A stretch of DNA of 9,239 nucleotides, taken from positions 1 to 9,239 of the forward strand of contig JALNVF010000125.1 of NCBI GenBank assembly GCA_023231445.1. The letters are read 5' to 3'. Made by a program: the position numbers and the translations under genes. The notes under the pieces are model-generated. The model saw only the letters and a program-made list of their open reading frames with translations. It did no database searches and was not told the origin of the DNA. The stretch is from Treponema sp. Its GTDB lineage: Bacteria; Spirochaetota; Spirochaetia; Treponematales; Treponemataceae. Positions 1-5,161 of this stretch are shown here, piece by piece (position 1 is the first letter of the stretch; each line of letters opens with the position of its first letter).

Positions 1-59
1 GCATGCAGAAGAGCGGTAAAATCCGTTTCATTTTTCCTCACTGATAGAATAATTGTCCA
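1..59. other. Tail of an unidentified upstream unit
   Basis: Nothing here can be assigned. On the plus strand one frame runs open from the edge to a TGA at 42-44 (last residues GKIRFIFPH) and another to a TAG at 70-72; either could be the C-terminal end of an upstream gene, but the stretch is too short to recognise. The hairpin that follows at 60-89 is consistent with a transcript ending here. This is inference from position only. Confidence 0.2.
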
Positions 60-89
60 AAAAAAGATATAGTGACTATATCATTTTTT
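59..89. terminator. AT-rich intrinsic terminator, probably bidirectional
   Basis: A run of seven A (59-65) precedes a perfect 7-bp stem (GATATAG 66-72, loop TGA, CTATATC 76-82), followed by A and six T (84-89). The A and T runs can extend the stem, and a U tract would be made on either strand. It would end whatever lies upstream and isolate the folD operon. The stem is A/T-only apart from two G-C pairs, so strength is uncertain. TTGTCC at 53-58 followed by TATATC at 77-82 could alternatively be read as a promoter, which I consider less likely. Confidence 0.5.
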
Positions 90-100
90 AATGCTTTTTA

Positions 101-148
101 TCAATTATATAACTATTTCAGGGCTGTTGTGGTTACATGCCCGGGAGA
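101..148 (+). promoter_or_regulatory. Leader of the folD operon with putative -10 and RBS
   Basis: The AT-rich stretch holds a -10-like TATAAC (108-113) or TATATA (106-111), with no convincing -35 at the right spacing. GGGAGA at 143-148 lies 5 nt before the ATG at 154 and decides the folD start: the earlier in-frame ATG at 91 has no comparable Shine-Dalgarno and would add 21 residues unlike FolD. The promoter call is weak; the ribosome binding site is good. Confidence 0.35.
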
Positions 149-153
149 ATCGT

Positions 154-1032
154 ATGAGTGCAGTAATTATAGATGGAAAACAGATAGCGGCGGACGTGCG
201 TGCCGATGTTGCACAACGGACTGCCCATTTAAAAGAAAAGAATATAACACCGTGTCTTTCGGTTATTCTGGTCGGGGATGATCCTGCGAGCGTTTCATAC
301 GTTACGGGTAAGCAGAAAGCGCTTGCTGAGGCCGGTATGGCGGACCGTTCAGTACATCTTCCTGAAAATACAACAGAATCTGATCTGCTTAAACTGATCA
401 GTGAACTGAATCAGGATCCCTCCGTTCACGGTATTCTTGTTCAACTGCCGCTTCCTCGTCATATTGATGAAAATAAAGTGCTGCTCGCGATAGACCCGGT
501 GAAGGATGTTGACGGTTTTCATCCCGTGAACGTCGGCAATATGGTTATAGGCCGTCCGTCTCCGCTGCCCTGTACACCGCACGGTATTATTGTGCTGCTG
601 CAGAAAATGCATATCAGAACAGACGGTGCACATGCGGTCGTAATCGGCCGGTCGAATATAGTCGGAAAACCTGTTGCACTGCTTCTGACTCGCAGAGAAT
701 GTAACGCAACTGTTACTATATGTCATACCGGTACGAAAAATCTGGCTGAAATTACAAGACAGGCCGATATACTGATTTCTGCCGCCGGTCGTCCGGATAC
801 CGTTACCGCCGCGATGGTAAAACCCGGCGCGGCGGTTATAGACGTAGGAGTAACGCGTATACCCGATGCGTCGAAAAAAAGCGGTTTTCATCTTGCCGGA
901 GATGTTGATTTTGCGGGAGTTAAGGAAACAGCTTCATATATTACACCCGTCCCGGGCGGAGTCGGACCGATGACAATAGCAATGCTTATGGTAAACACGC
1001 TTGAGGTTGCGGAGCGGACTCTTGGAAAATAA
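154..1032 (+). CDS. folD: Bifunctional methylenetetrahydrofolate dehydrogenase / methenyltetrahydrofolate cyclohydrolase FolD
   Basis: FolD interconverts 5,10-methylene-, 5,10-methenyl- and 10-formyl-tetrahydrofolate in the cytoplasm using NADP(H) (family knowledge). The 292-residue product is full length for the family. Visible motifs: VGDDPAS then Tyr49-x3-Lys53, the family's catalytic Tyr/Lys pair; VHGILVQLPLP at 91-101 with the conserved Gln97; DVDGFHPVN at 118-126 with Asp120; LPCTPHG at 138-144; the Rossmann segment VVIGRSNIVGKP at 162-173; SAAGRP; VIDVGVTR; and the C-terminal signature ITPVPGGVGPMT near 263-274. The ATG at 154 is chosen because GGGAGA sits 5 nt upstream and the product then begins MSAVIIDGK, the usual FolD start. 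It is first in a tightly packed operon: folE2 begins inside its last codons. Nothing is missing or broken. Confidence 0.96.
   Translation: MSAVIIDGKQIAADVRADVAQRTAHLKEKNITPCLSVILVGDDPASVSYVTGKQKALAEAGMADRSVHLPENTTESDLLKLISELNQDPSVHGILVQLPLPRHIDENKVLLAIDPVKDVDGFHPVNVGNMVIGRPSPLPCTPHGIIVLLQKMHIRTDGAHAVVIGRSNIVGKPVALLLTRRECNATVTICHTGTKNLAEITRQADILISAAGRPDTVTAAMVKPGAAVIDVGVTRIPDASKKSGFHLAGDVDFAGVKETASYITPVPGGVGPMTIAMLMVNTLEVAERTLGK
1011..1024 (+). promoter_or_regulatory. RBS and TTG start that define folE2
   Basis: GGAG at 1011-1014, inside the end of folD, lies 7 nt before a TTG at 1022-1024. This is the only start in reach with a good Shine-Dalgarno, and it gives a product beginning MENKGKKILRDIQ with the conserved FolE2 N-terminus. 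The more distal TTG at 1001 would also read in frame but lacks this spacing. There is no in-frame ATG before the conserved DIQ segment. Confidence 0.6.
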
Positions 1033-1855
1033 AGGGAAAAAAATACTGCGGGACATTCAGAGTGAAGCGGATACACGTGAAGTCCCCCTGCAGAAAGTGG
1101 GAGTACGCGGACTGCAGTATCCTGTGCAGGTATTGGATAAGGTTAACAAAACGCAGCGGACGACTGCTGCAGTAGATTTGTTCGTGAATCTCCCTCATCA
1201 TTATAAGGGAACACACATGAGCCGCTTCATAGAAATTTTTCATAAACATCACAGCGACCTTACCATGAATCATTTTCTTGAGATGCTCGATGAGATCCGC
1301 GGAAGCCTTTCGGCTCAGTATGCTTACGGTACAGTGACGTTTCCCTTCTTTATCGAAAAAAAAGCGCCCGTGTCCGGAGAGGCGGGGATAATGAGTTATA
1401 CGTGTTCGTACGAAGGAAGTGTTGGAGAGGACATCCGTAATTTTTTTATTTCGATCGCCGTTCCCGTAACGACGCTGTGTCCCTGTTCAAAAGCGATAAG
1501 CGATTACGGTGCGCATAATCAGCGCGGTATAGTACGCGTAAAACTGCTGTATTCGGATTTTTTCTGGATAGAAGACGTGATAACGATGATAGAGAACTGT
1601 GCATCCGGGGGTTTGTATTCCGTACTCAAACGGCGGGATGAAAAATGGGTTACCGAACATGCATACGACAATCCCCGGTTCGTGGAAGATGTCGTGCGCG
1701 AAGTCTATCTGGGACTTCGTTCCTTCCCAGTCGGGAAACCTTTTAAGTGGTTCAGTGTGGAAGCGGAAAATTTTGAAAGCATCCACAATCACAATGCCTA
1801 TGCGCGTACCGAGTACGGTACGTGCCCGATTTCCCAGAAAGGATATAATGAATGA
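1022..1855 (+). CDS. folE2: GTP cyclohydrolase FolE2 (GTP cyclohydrolase I type 2, GCYH-IB)
   Basis: It converts GTP to 7,8-dihydroneopterin triphosphate plus formate, the first step toward folate; in organisms that make queuosine it also feeds that pathway. FolE2 is the metal-promiscuous alternative to the zinc enzyme FolE (family knowledge). From the TTG at 1022 the product is 277 residues, normal for the family. Signatures: VPLQKVGVRGLQYP at 21-34; VNLPHHYKGTHMSRF at 55-69; PVTTLCPCSKAISDYGAHNQR at 148-168, with Cys153 and His165 the expected metal ligands; and the C-terminal FESIHNHNAYA. The gene overlaps folD by 11 nt and miaB by 4 nt, so its translation is probably coupled to both. The TTG start may keep expression low. 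No frameshift or missing residue is seen. Function is secure; the exact start is less so. Confidence 0.94.
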   Translation: MENKGKKILRDIQSEADTREVPLQKVGVRGLQYPVQVLDKVNKTQRTTAAVDLFVNLPHHYKGTHMSRFIEIFHKHHSDLTMNHFLEMLDEIRGSLSAQYAYGTVTFPFFIEKKAPVSGEAGIMSYTCSYEGSVGEDIRNFFISIAVPVTTLCPCSKAISDYGAHNQRGIVRVKLLYSDFFWIEDVITMIENCASGGLYSVLKRRDEKWVTEHAYDNPRFVEDVVREVYLGLRSFPVGKPFKWFSVEAENFESIHNHNAYARTEYGTCPISQKGYNE

Positions 1856-3225
1856 CGTACTTTTTTGAAACATACGGATGTCAGATGAATTCCGCAGAGT
1901 CGGCTTCTCTTGAGCAGCTTCTTATTGCACGCAGGTGGACTAAAGCGGATGATCCGCAGGTTGCTGATATGGTCATTATCAATACCTGTTCTGTCCGTGC
2001 TACGGCAGAAAACCGTATTTTCGGCCGGCTCGGCTGGTATTCGGGGCTTAAGGCGGTCCGCAGTACAGTCCCGGGCGCTAAAAGCAAGTCTCTTGAACGT
2101 GCAGCAGCGTATGTTCAGGACGGAGCAAAGCCTCTGACGCTCGTCGTTACCGGCTGCATGGCTGAACGGCTGCTTTCGTCACTGAAGAAAGACTATCCGT
2201 GTATAGACTACGTCGTGGGTACATTTGCGAAGCAGCATTTCGGAGACATAGTTACTGCAGTAGAGGAACACCGGTATACGGATGCGCCTGACGATGTTCC
2301 TTCATATGAATTTGCACCTCTTTCGTACGAACCGGGAGCATTTTCCTCTTTTGTGCCCATTATGCACGGCTGTAATAATTTCTGTACCTATTGCATTGTG
2401 CCGTATGTGCGGGGCAGGGAAGTATCCCGTCCGGCAGATGAGATTCTTGCCGAACTGGATACGCTTTCGTCTTACGGGGTGAAAGAAGTAACACTGCTGG
2501 GGCAGAATGTCAATTCCTATCGTGACGGTGATGTCGATTTTGCAGAATTATTGAAAATGATCGCGGATCATCTTGCTGCGGTAAAATCTCCTGTCGGCTG
2601 GGTACGATTTATGTCGAGTCATCCGAAGGATTTGAACGACAAAGTCATCAAAGTTATTTCGGAAAATCCGGTACTCTGTCATCATATCCATCTGCCGGTA
2701 CAGCATGGTTCCAGTCGTATTCTGAAGGCGATGAACCGCCGGTATGACCGTGAATCATATCTTGCACTTGTTAACAGGATACGAGAGGCAATACCGGACG
2801 TTTCACTTACAACTGATATTATGCTGGGATTCCCCGGCGAGACAGAGGCGGATTTTTCCGAAGCGGTGAGTCTTATGCAGACGGTACGTTATGAGAACGC
2901 ATTCATGTACTATTATAATCCGCGGGAGGGAACTCCGGCGTGTAAAATGGATAATCAGGTTCCTCTTGATATAAAAAAGGACAGACTTCAGAAAATTATC
3001 GATATGCAGCTTAAAATTACGGCTGAAGAAATGCAGAAACGGGTAGGGAATACGGTCCGGGTACTTGTTGAATCGGTAAGCAGGGACAGTAAGGCGGAAG
3101 TCCTTGGTAAGACAGCGCAGGATGAACGAGTGGCTTTTGCCGGTGCCGCATCTCTTATCGGAAGTTTTATGACTGTACGGATCACGGAGCTTAACGGGCA
3201 GACGTTTAAAGGCATTGCCGTATAA
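1852..3225 (+). CDS. miaB: tRNA-2-methylthio-N6-dimethylallyladenosine synthase MiaB
   Basis: A radical-SAM methylthiotransferase that converts i6A37 to ms2i6A37 in tRNAs reading UNN codons (family knowledge). The 457-residue protein shows the three domains in order. The N-terminal UPF0004 domain has cluster cysteines Cys10 (TYGCQMN), Cys46 (NTCSVR) and Cys102 (TGCMAER). The radical-SAM core has CNNFCTYC at Cys174, Cys178 and Cys181, followed by IVPYVRGREVSR. LLGQNVNSY at 215-223 separates MiaB from the relatives MtaB and RimO. A TRAM domain fills about the last 65 residues. The ATG lies in ATGA, overlapping the folE2 stop, with AAAGGA at 1838-1843. The Cys46-Cys102 gap is about 20 residues longer than the E. 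coli protein as I recall it. Last gene of the coupled operon; no clear terminator follows it. Confidence 0.96.
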   Translation: MTYFFETYGCQMNSAESASLEQLLIARRWTKADDPQVADMVIINTCSVRATAENRIFGRLGWYSGLKAVRSTVPGAKSKSLERAAAYVQDGAKPLTLVVTGCMAERLLSSLKKDYPCIDYVVGTFAKQHFGDIVTAVEEHRYTDAPDDVPSYEFAPLSYEPGAFSSFVPIMHGCNNFCTYCIVPYVRGREVSRPADEILAELDTLSSYGVKEVTLLGQNVNSYRDGDVDFAELLKMIADHLAAVKSPVGWVRFMSSHPKDLNDKVIKVISENPVLCHHIHLPVQHGSSRILKAMNRRYDRESYLALVNRIREAIPDVSLTTDIMLGFPGETEADFSEAVSLMQTVRYENAFMYYYNPREGTPACKMDNQVPLDIKKDRLQKIIDMQLKITAEEMQKRVGNTVRVLVESVSRDSKAEVLGKTAQDERVAFAGAASLIGSFMTVRITELNGQTFKGIAV

Positions 3226-3231
3226 GGTATG

Positions 3232-3260
3232 TTGCGGATCTTGTTCAATTCAGGTAAAAT
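3232..3260 (+). promoter_or_regulatory. Putative sigma70-type promoter for the LapA-like/SPOR pair
   Basis: TTGCGG (3232-3237) and TAAAAT (3255-3260, 5 of 6 to the TATAAT consensus) are 17 nt apart, in the 101-nt gap after miaB. A second TAAAAT at 3282-3287 has no matching -35. The spacing is right but the -35 is poor. Since no terminator is visible after miaB, read-through from the folD operon is equally possible. Confidence 0.35.
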
Positions 3261-3326
3261 AGAATACTAAGGATGCACTGGTAAAATAAAATGCTTAATC
3301 AGTGTTTCCGTAAAGAGAGGTGCGGT

Positions 3327-3632
3327 ATGATCGGTCTGATAACTACAATTGTTATTGTTATAGTCATTGCGTTCTTTACGGGATTTAATCTTGATAACAG
3401 ATGTGACGTGAACCTTCTTTTTCATACATTCCGGAATGTTCCGGTGTTTGTGACGATTCTTATTTCATTTGTCGCCGGCATTATAGTTGCTCTTCCGTTT
3501 TCATTCGGCAGAGGGAAGAAAGCAACTGCAAAAAAAATTGCAAAGATGAAGGCAAAAACTGAGCAGGATATCATGAGTAAAATCAATGCAGAAACAAAAC
3601 AGTCTGATACTGCTCCGGCCGGGAAAAAATGA
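3327..3632 (+). CDS. Small two-helix membrane protein, LapA/DUF1049-like
   Basis: The 101-residue product has a first membrane helix at about 2-20, the short polar segment NLDNRCDVNLLFHTFRN, a second helix at about 38-60, and a Lys/Ala-rich cytoplasmic tail. This is the architecture of the lipopolysaccharide-assembly-protein-A (DUF1049) family: helix, a DVNLLF-like strand, then a PVFVTILISFVAGIIVALP-like helix. I assign it by pattern, not by alignment; in LPS-lacking spirochaetes the E. coli function may not carry over. The ATG at 3327 is chosen because GAGAGG at 3315-3320 is 6 nt upstream; an in-frame ATG at 3291 would add 12 residues without a Shine-Dalgarno. Its TGA overlaps the next start (ATGA), so the two proteins are probably made together at the inner membrane. 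Confidence 0.75.
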   Translation: MIGLITTIVIVIVIAFFTGFNLDNRCDVNLLFHTFRNVPVFVTILISFVAGIIVALPFSFGRGKKATAKKIAKMKAKTEQDIMSKINAETKQSDTAPAGKK

Positions 3633-4636
3633 AAAAAATTATCTGTCTGATACTGTCTGTTTTTTTCTGTTCCTGTTTTATTTCCGCACAGGTACTGACT
3701 GCCCGTTCAGTTGCGGATGAATCTGCGAAGGAAGATACGGCAGACGATTCTATCGTATATATAAAATCCAATTTGGATAAACTTACCGATCCGGCTGAGA
3801 AACGCGCTTTGTATGCTTTTCTCGGGGCGTTGCAGGAACAGTGTGCACTGTTTGACGATGCCCGGGATTCGTATGCGGCGGCGGCGGCAATAGCTGCAGG
3901 TGATGCTCCCGGTATGCCCGTAAAAAGTTCCGAACAGCTTGTTCTTGATGCAGTCCGCTGTGCGCTCAGTTCGGGGGATTCTGCGACAGCTGACAGCTAT
4001 CTGAATTCGGCAGTCCGGAATTCAGACGACGGCACGATTCAGGCATATATCAAACTGTATGCACTCTGGAGTTCGCTCTGCAGGGCGGAAAGCAGCGATG
4101 ATCTGGCAGAACCTGTCGTTATGCTCAGGACGTATGCAGTACTTCCGTCAATGACTCCTGTAAAACCAGCCGTGCTTCTTACGCTCTGGTATATTACCGG
4201 CGACGATACATACGCTGATTCGCTTAGAAAGGAATTTCCATCGTCTCCCGAGGCAGGAATTGTCACCGGTACCGTTCAGCTGCTGCCTGCTCCGTTCTGG
4301 TATTTTATTCCGCGGAAAACAGGAGCGCAGCCGGAGTTAATTACAGATTCCGGCAGTAATGCGGCTGCAGCGGATACGGGAGACAGTGAAAAGACTGCTG
4401 ATGATGTGCCAGCCGATGTTCAGAAACCAAAAAAACTGCAGATGGGACTGTTCCGGGAAAAAGCAAATGCAGACAGTCTGGTGTCAACATTGACGGACAA
4501 AGGATTTAAGCCGTATATAACAACCGAAACCCGTGCAAGCGGTACAACATATTATATCGTCGTTGTCGATGAAGCTGACAAAAGCCTTGAGGACAACCTG
4601 AAGACCGCAGGATTCGAATTCTGTCCCATTTTTTAG
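3629..4636 (+). CDS. Exported SPOR-domain protein with helical-repeat-like middle
   Basis: The 335-residue protein starts with a signal sequence (MKKIICLILSVFFCSCFISA). Cleavage before Gln21 by signal peptidase I is plausible, as is lipidation at Cys16 under relaxed spirochaetal lipobox rules. Residues about 45-210 are alanine-rich helices with TPR-like spacing (for example KRALYAFLGALQEQCALFDD and LYALWSSLC); I cannot count true repeats by eye. A low-complexity Asp/Ala/Ser linker (about 235-262) leads to the last ~70 residues, whose KKLQMGLFREKANADSLVSTL...GFKPYI...YYIVVV pattern fits a SPOR domain, which binds denuded peptidoglycan glycan strands (family knowledge). This suggests a role in the cell wall or division, with the overlapping LapA-like protein as partner; that role is inference. 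It lacks its own strong downstream terminator on the plus strand. Confidence 0.8.
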   Translation: MKKIICLILSVFFCSCFISAQVLTARSVADESAKEDTADDSIVYIKSNLDKLTDPAEKRALYAFLGALQEQCALFDDARDSYAAAAAIAAGDAPGMPVKSSEQLVLDAVRCALSSGDSATADSYLNSAVRNSDDGTIQAYIKLYALWSSLCRAESSDDLAEPVVMLRTYAVLPSMTPVKPAVLLTLWYITGDDTYADSLRKEFPSSPEAGIVTGTVQLLPAPFWYFIPRKTGAQPELITDSGSNAAAADTGDSEKTADDVPADVQKPKKLQMGLFREKANADSLVSTLTDKGFKPYITTETRASGTTYYIVVVDEADKSLEDNLKTAGFEFCPIF

Positions 4637-4674
4637 AAAGCTCAGTCTGCAGGAAAGGAAGCATTCTTCACAAA

Positions 4675-4709
4675 TAAAAAAGGCTGATTTATTTCAGATA
4701 AACCAGCCT
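4675..4709 (-). terminator. Intrinsic terminator of the microgene unit
   Basis: Read on the minus strand, AGGCTGGTTTAT pairs with ATAAATCAGCCT (12 bp including one G-U) around a CTGAA loop, followed at once by a U tract with one A (TTTTTTATTTG). On the plus strand the same hairpin (4681-4709) lacks a T run, so it is directional for leftward transcription. It lies 45 nt beyond the stop of the SPOR gene and may help stop that gene's transcript only weakly. Confidence 0.85.
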
Positions 4710-4726
4710 GATCGTTCTTAAACGAG

Positions 4727-4797
4727 GGGAAAGATTTTCGGCAATGCCGTGCCTACTTGCTCTTTCCCATTTGCCGGATTAAGCGGTCCGGTTCCGC
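4727..4797 (-). other. Structured 3' segment of the microgene transcript
   Basis: Three nested or neighbouring inverted repeats are visible. An 8-bp pair GGGAAAGA (4727-4734) / TCTTTCCC (4761-4768) encloses the palindrome CGGCAATGCCG (4739-4749). A GCGG (4783-4786) / CCGC (4794-4797) hairpin can compete with CCGGA (4774-4778) / TCCGG (4787-4791). The segment is more GC-rich than its surroundings. It could be a folded 3' UTR or a small RNA 3' end. I could not match it to a known RNA family. Confidence 0.45.
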
Positions 4798-4800
4798 CAT
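4753..4800 (-). CDS. Possible 15-residue second microORF
   Basis: An ATG (4800-4798) opens 2 nt after the stop of the 26-residue ORF and encodes the charged peptide MAEPDRLIRQMGKSK, then TAG. AGGG inside the end of the preceding ORF sits 8 nt upstream as a weak Shine-Dalgarno, so reinitiation or coupling is conceivable. It overlaps the structured segment, and ORFs this short are common by chance, so it may simply be 3' UTR. No homologue is recognised. Confidence 0.25.
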   Translation of the reverse strand: MAEPDRLIRQMGKSK

Positions 4801-4802
4801 TT

Positions 4803-4883
4803 TTAAATCCCTGAATCAGCATTACGCTCAATCAGGTACATACCAAGAGCAACAACCGCTAATAACAGAACTAATACCGCCAT
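4803..4883 (-). CDS. 26-residue single-pass membrane microprotein, unrecognised
   Basis: The ORF begins MAVLVLLLAVVALG, is hydrophobic through about residue 18 and ends in a polar tail, ERNADSGI: one short membrane helix with little outside the bilayer. The reason to believe it is the context: AGGAGGT (4890-4896) is a full-length Shine-Dalgarno exactly 6 nt from the ATG, a near-consensus promoter lies about 100 nt upstream, and a strong terminator follows. I do not recognise the family. Size and hydropathy resemble type I toxin peptides and small accessory subunits such as KdpF or CydX, but there is no kdp or cyd gene beside it and the sequence does not convincingly match either. Existence of the gene is likely; function is unknown. 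Confidence 0.7.
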   Translation of the reverse strand: MAVLVLLLAVVALGMYLIERNADSGI

Positions 4884-4894
4884 AGAATTACCTC

Positions 4895-4930
4895 CTATAA
4901 CAAGTACCACAAAAAGTTGTGTTTCTGCAT
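4895..4930 (-). CDS. 11-residue upstream ORF / leader peptide candidate
   Basis: In the leader of the microgene an ATG (4930-4928) opens MQKHNFLWYLL, whose TAG stop (4897-4895) overlaps the AGGAGG of the next ORF. The peptide is unusually rich in His, Phe, Trp, Tyr and Leu. Only a weak GGTAG lies upstream. Ribosomes ending at that stop would occupy the microprotein's ribosome binding site, so the ORF could modulate its translation. A chance ORF of this length is quite possible. Confidence 0.35.
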   Translation of the reverse strand: MQKHNFLWYLL

Positions 4931-4980
4931 CACTACCGTTGCTATTGAAGCAGGATTGTGTTTGGTAATCCTGCTAACAC
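4908..4980 (-). promoter_or_regulatory. Structured 5' leader of the microgene
   Basis: Starting near the predicted RNA 5' end, AGCAGGATT pairs with AATCCTGCT (4949-4957 / 4967-4975, 9 bp, 9-nt loop). The loop contains AACAC, complementary to GTGTT just 5' of the stem (4976-4980), so an H-type pseudoknot can be drawn. A second small hairpin, CACAA/TTGTG (4908-4912 / 4917-4921), falls inside the 11-codon ORF. Structures are drawn by eye without energies. No known riboswitch signature is recognised. Confidence 0.5.
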
Positions 4981-4988
4981 CTATATAT

Positions 4989-5016
4989 ATAATACAAAAA
5001 AAACACAAAAAGTCAA
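4989..5016 (-). promoter_or_regulatory. Strong sigma70-type promoter of the microgene
   Basis: On the minus strand TTGACT (5016-5011, 5 of 6 to consensus) and TATTAT (4994-4989, 5 of 6) are separated by 16 nt of T-rich spacer, followed by the AT-rich ATATATAG where melting would begin. The start site should fall near 4982, giving a leader of about 100 nt. It sits directly after the leftward U tract of the terminator at 5019-5060, as expected for an independent unit. Confidence 0.75.
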
Positions 5017-5018
5017 GA

Positions 5019-5060
5019 GTAAAAAAGACCTGCCCAACAGGATGGGCAGGTCTTTTTTAC
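5019..5060. terminator. Bidirectional intrinsic terminator (copy 1, first hairpin)
   Basis: A perfect 17-bp inverted repeat: GTAAAAAAGACCTGCCC (5019-5035) with its complement (5044-5060) around the 8-nt loop AACAGGAT. With A6 on one side and T6 on the other, either strand makes a GC-rich stem followed by six U. It blocks leftward read-through toward the microgene and rightward read-through toward the 3' end of the yibE/F-like gene. Confidence 0.85.
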
Positions 5061-5073
5061 GTGTAAATAAACA

Positions 5074-5093
5074 GAAAATGCGAAAGCATTTTC
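5074..5093. terminator. Terminator-like hairpin (copy 1, second hairpin)
   Basis: GAAAATGC, loop GAAA, GCATTTTC: an 8-bp stem capped on the plus strand by a GNRA tetraloop. Its U run is short and mostly inside the stem, so it is weaker than its neighbour. It is the degenerate partner of the hairpin at 5162-5181. Confidence 0.5.
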
Positions 5094-5113
5094 CACCTTC
5101 GACTTAAAACCAG

Positions 5114-5146
5114 AGACCTGCCCAACAGGATGGGCAGGTCTTTTTT
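5114..5146 (+). terminator. Intrinsic terminator (copy 2, first hairpin)
   Basis: AGACCTGCCC (5114-5123) pairs with GGGCAGGTCT (5132-5141), followed by six T (5141-5146). The A run on the other side seen in copy 1 is missing here, so this copy works best for rightward transcription. Confidence 0.7.
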
Positions 5147-5161
5147 ACGTGTAAATAAAAT

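Noticed and set aside
91..153. Upstream ATG extension of folD
   Set aside because: No Shine-Dalgarno at 91, the extra residues do not resemble FolD, and ATG 154 has GGGAGA at good spacing.
349..891. 180-codon minus-strand open frame
   Set aside because: It lies entirely antisense to folD, has no ribosome binding site of note and encodes no recognisable protein; a shadow of the folD codon pattern.
4795..4812. Programmed frameshift joining the 26- and 15-codon ORFs
   Set aside because: The ATTTAAAA run looks slippery, but it is out of register with the heptamer needed in the upstream frame, and a stop codon interrupts it.
4803..4883. Naming the microprotein KdpF, CydX or a specific type I toxin
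   Set aside because: Only size and hydropathy agree. No kdpABC, cydAB or visible antisense antitoxin gene is adjacent, and no signature residues match.
4880..4985. Known riboswitch (preQ1, c-di-GMP, fluoride) or tmRNA/6S/SRP RNA in the intergenic region
   Set aside because: None of the conserved core sequences of these RNAs was found by eye on either strand; the leader is reported only as structured.
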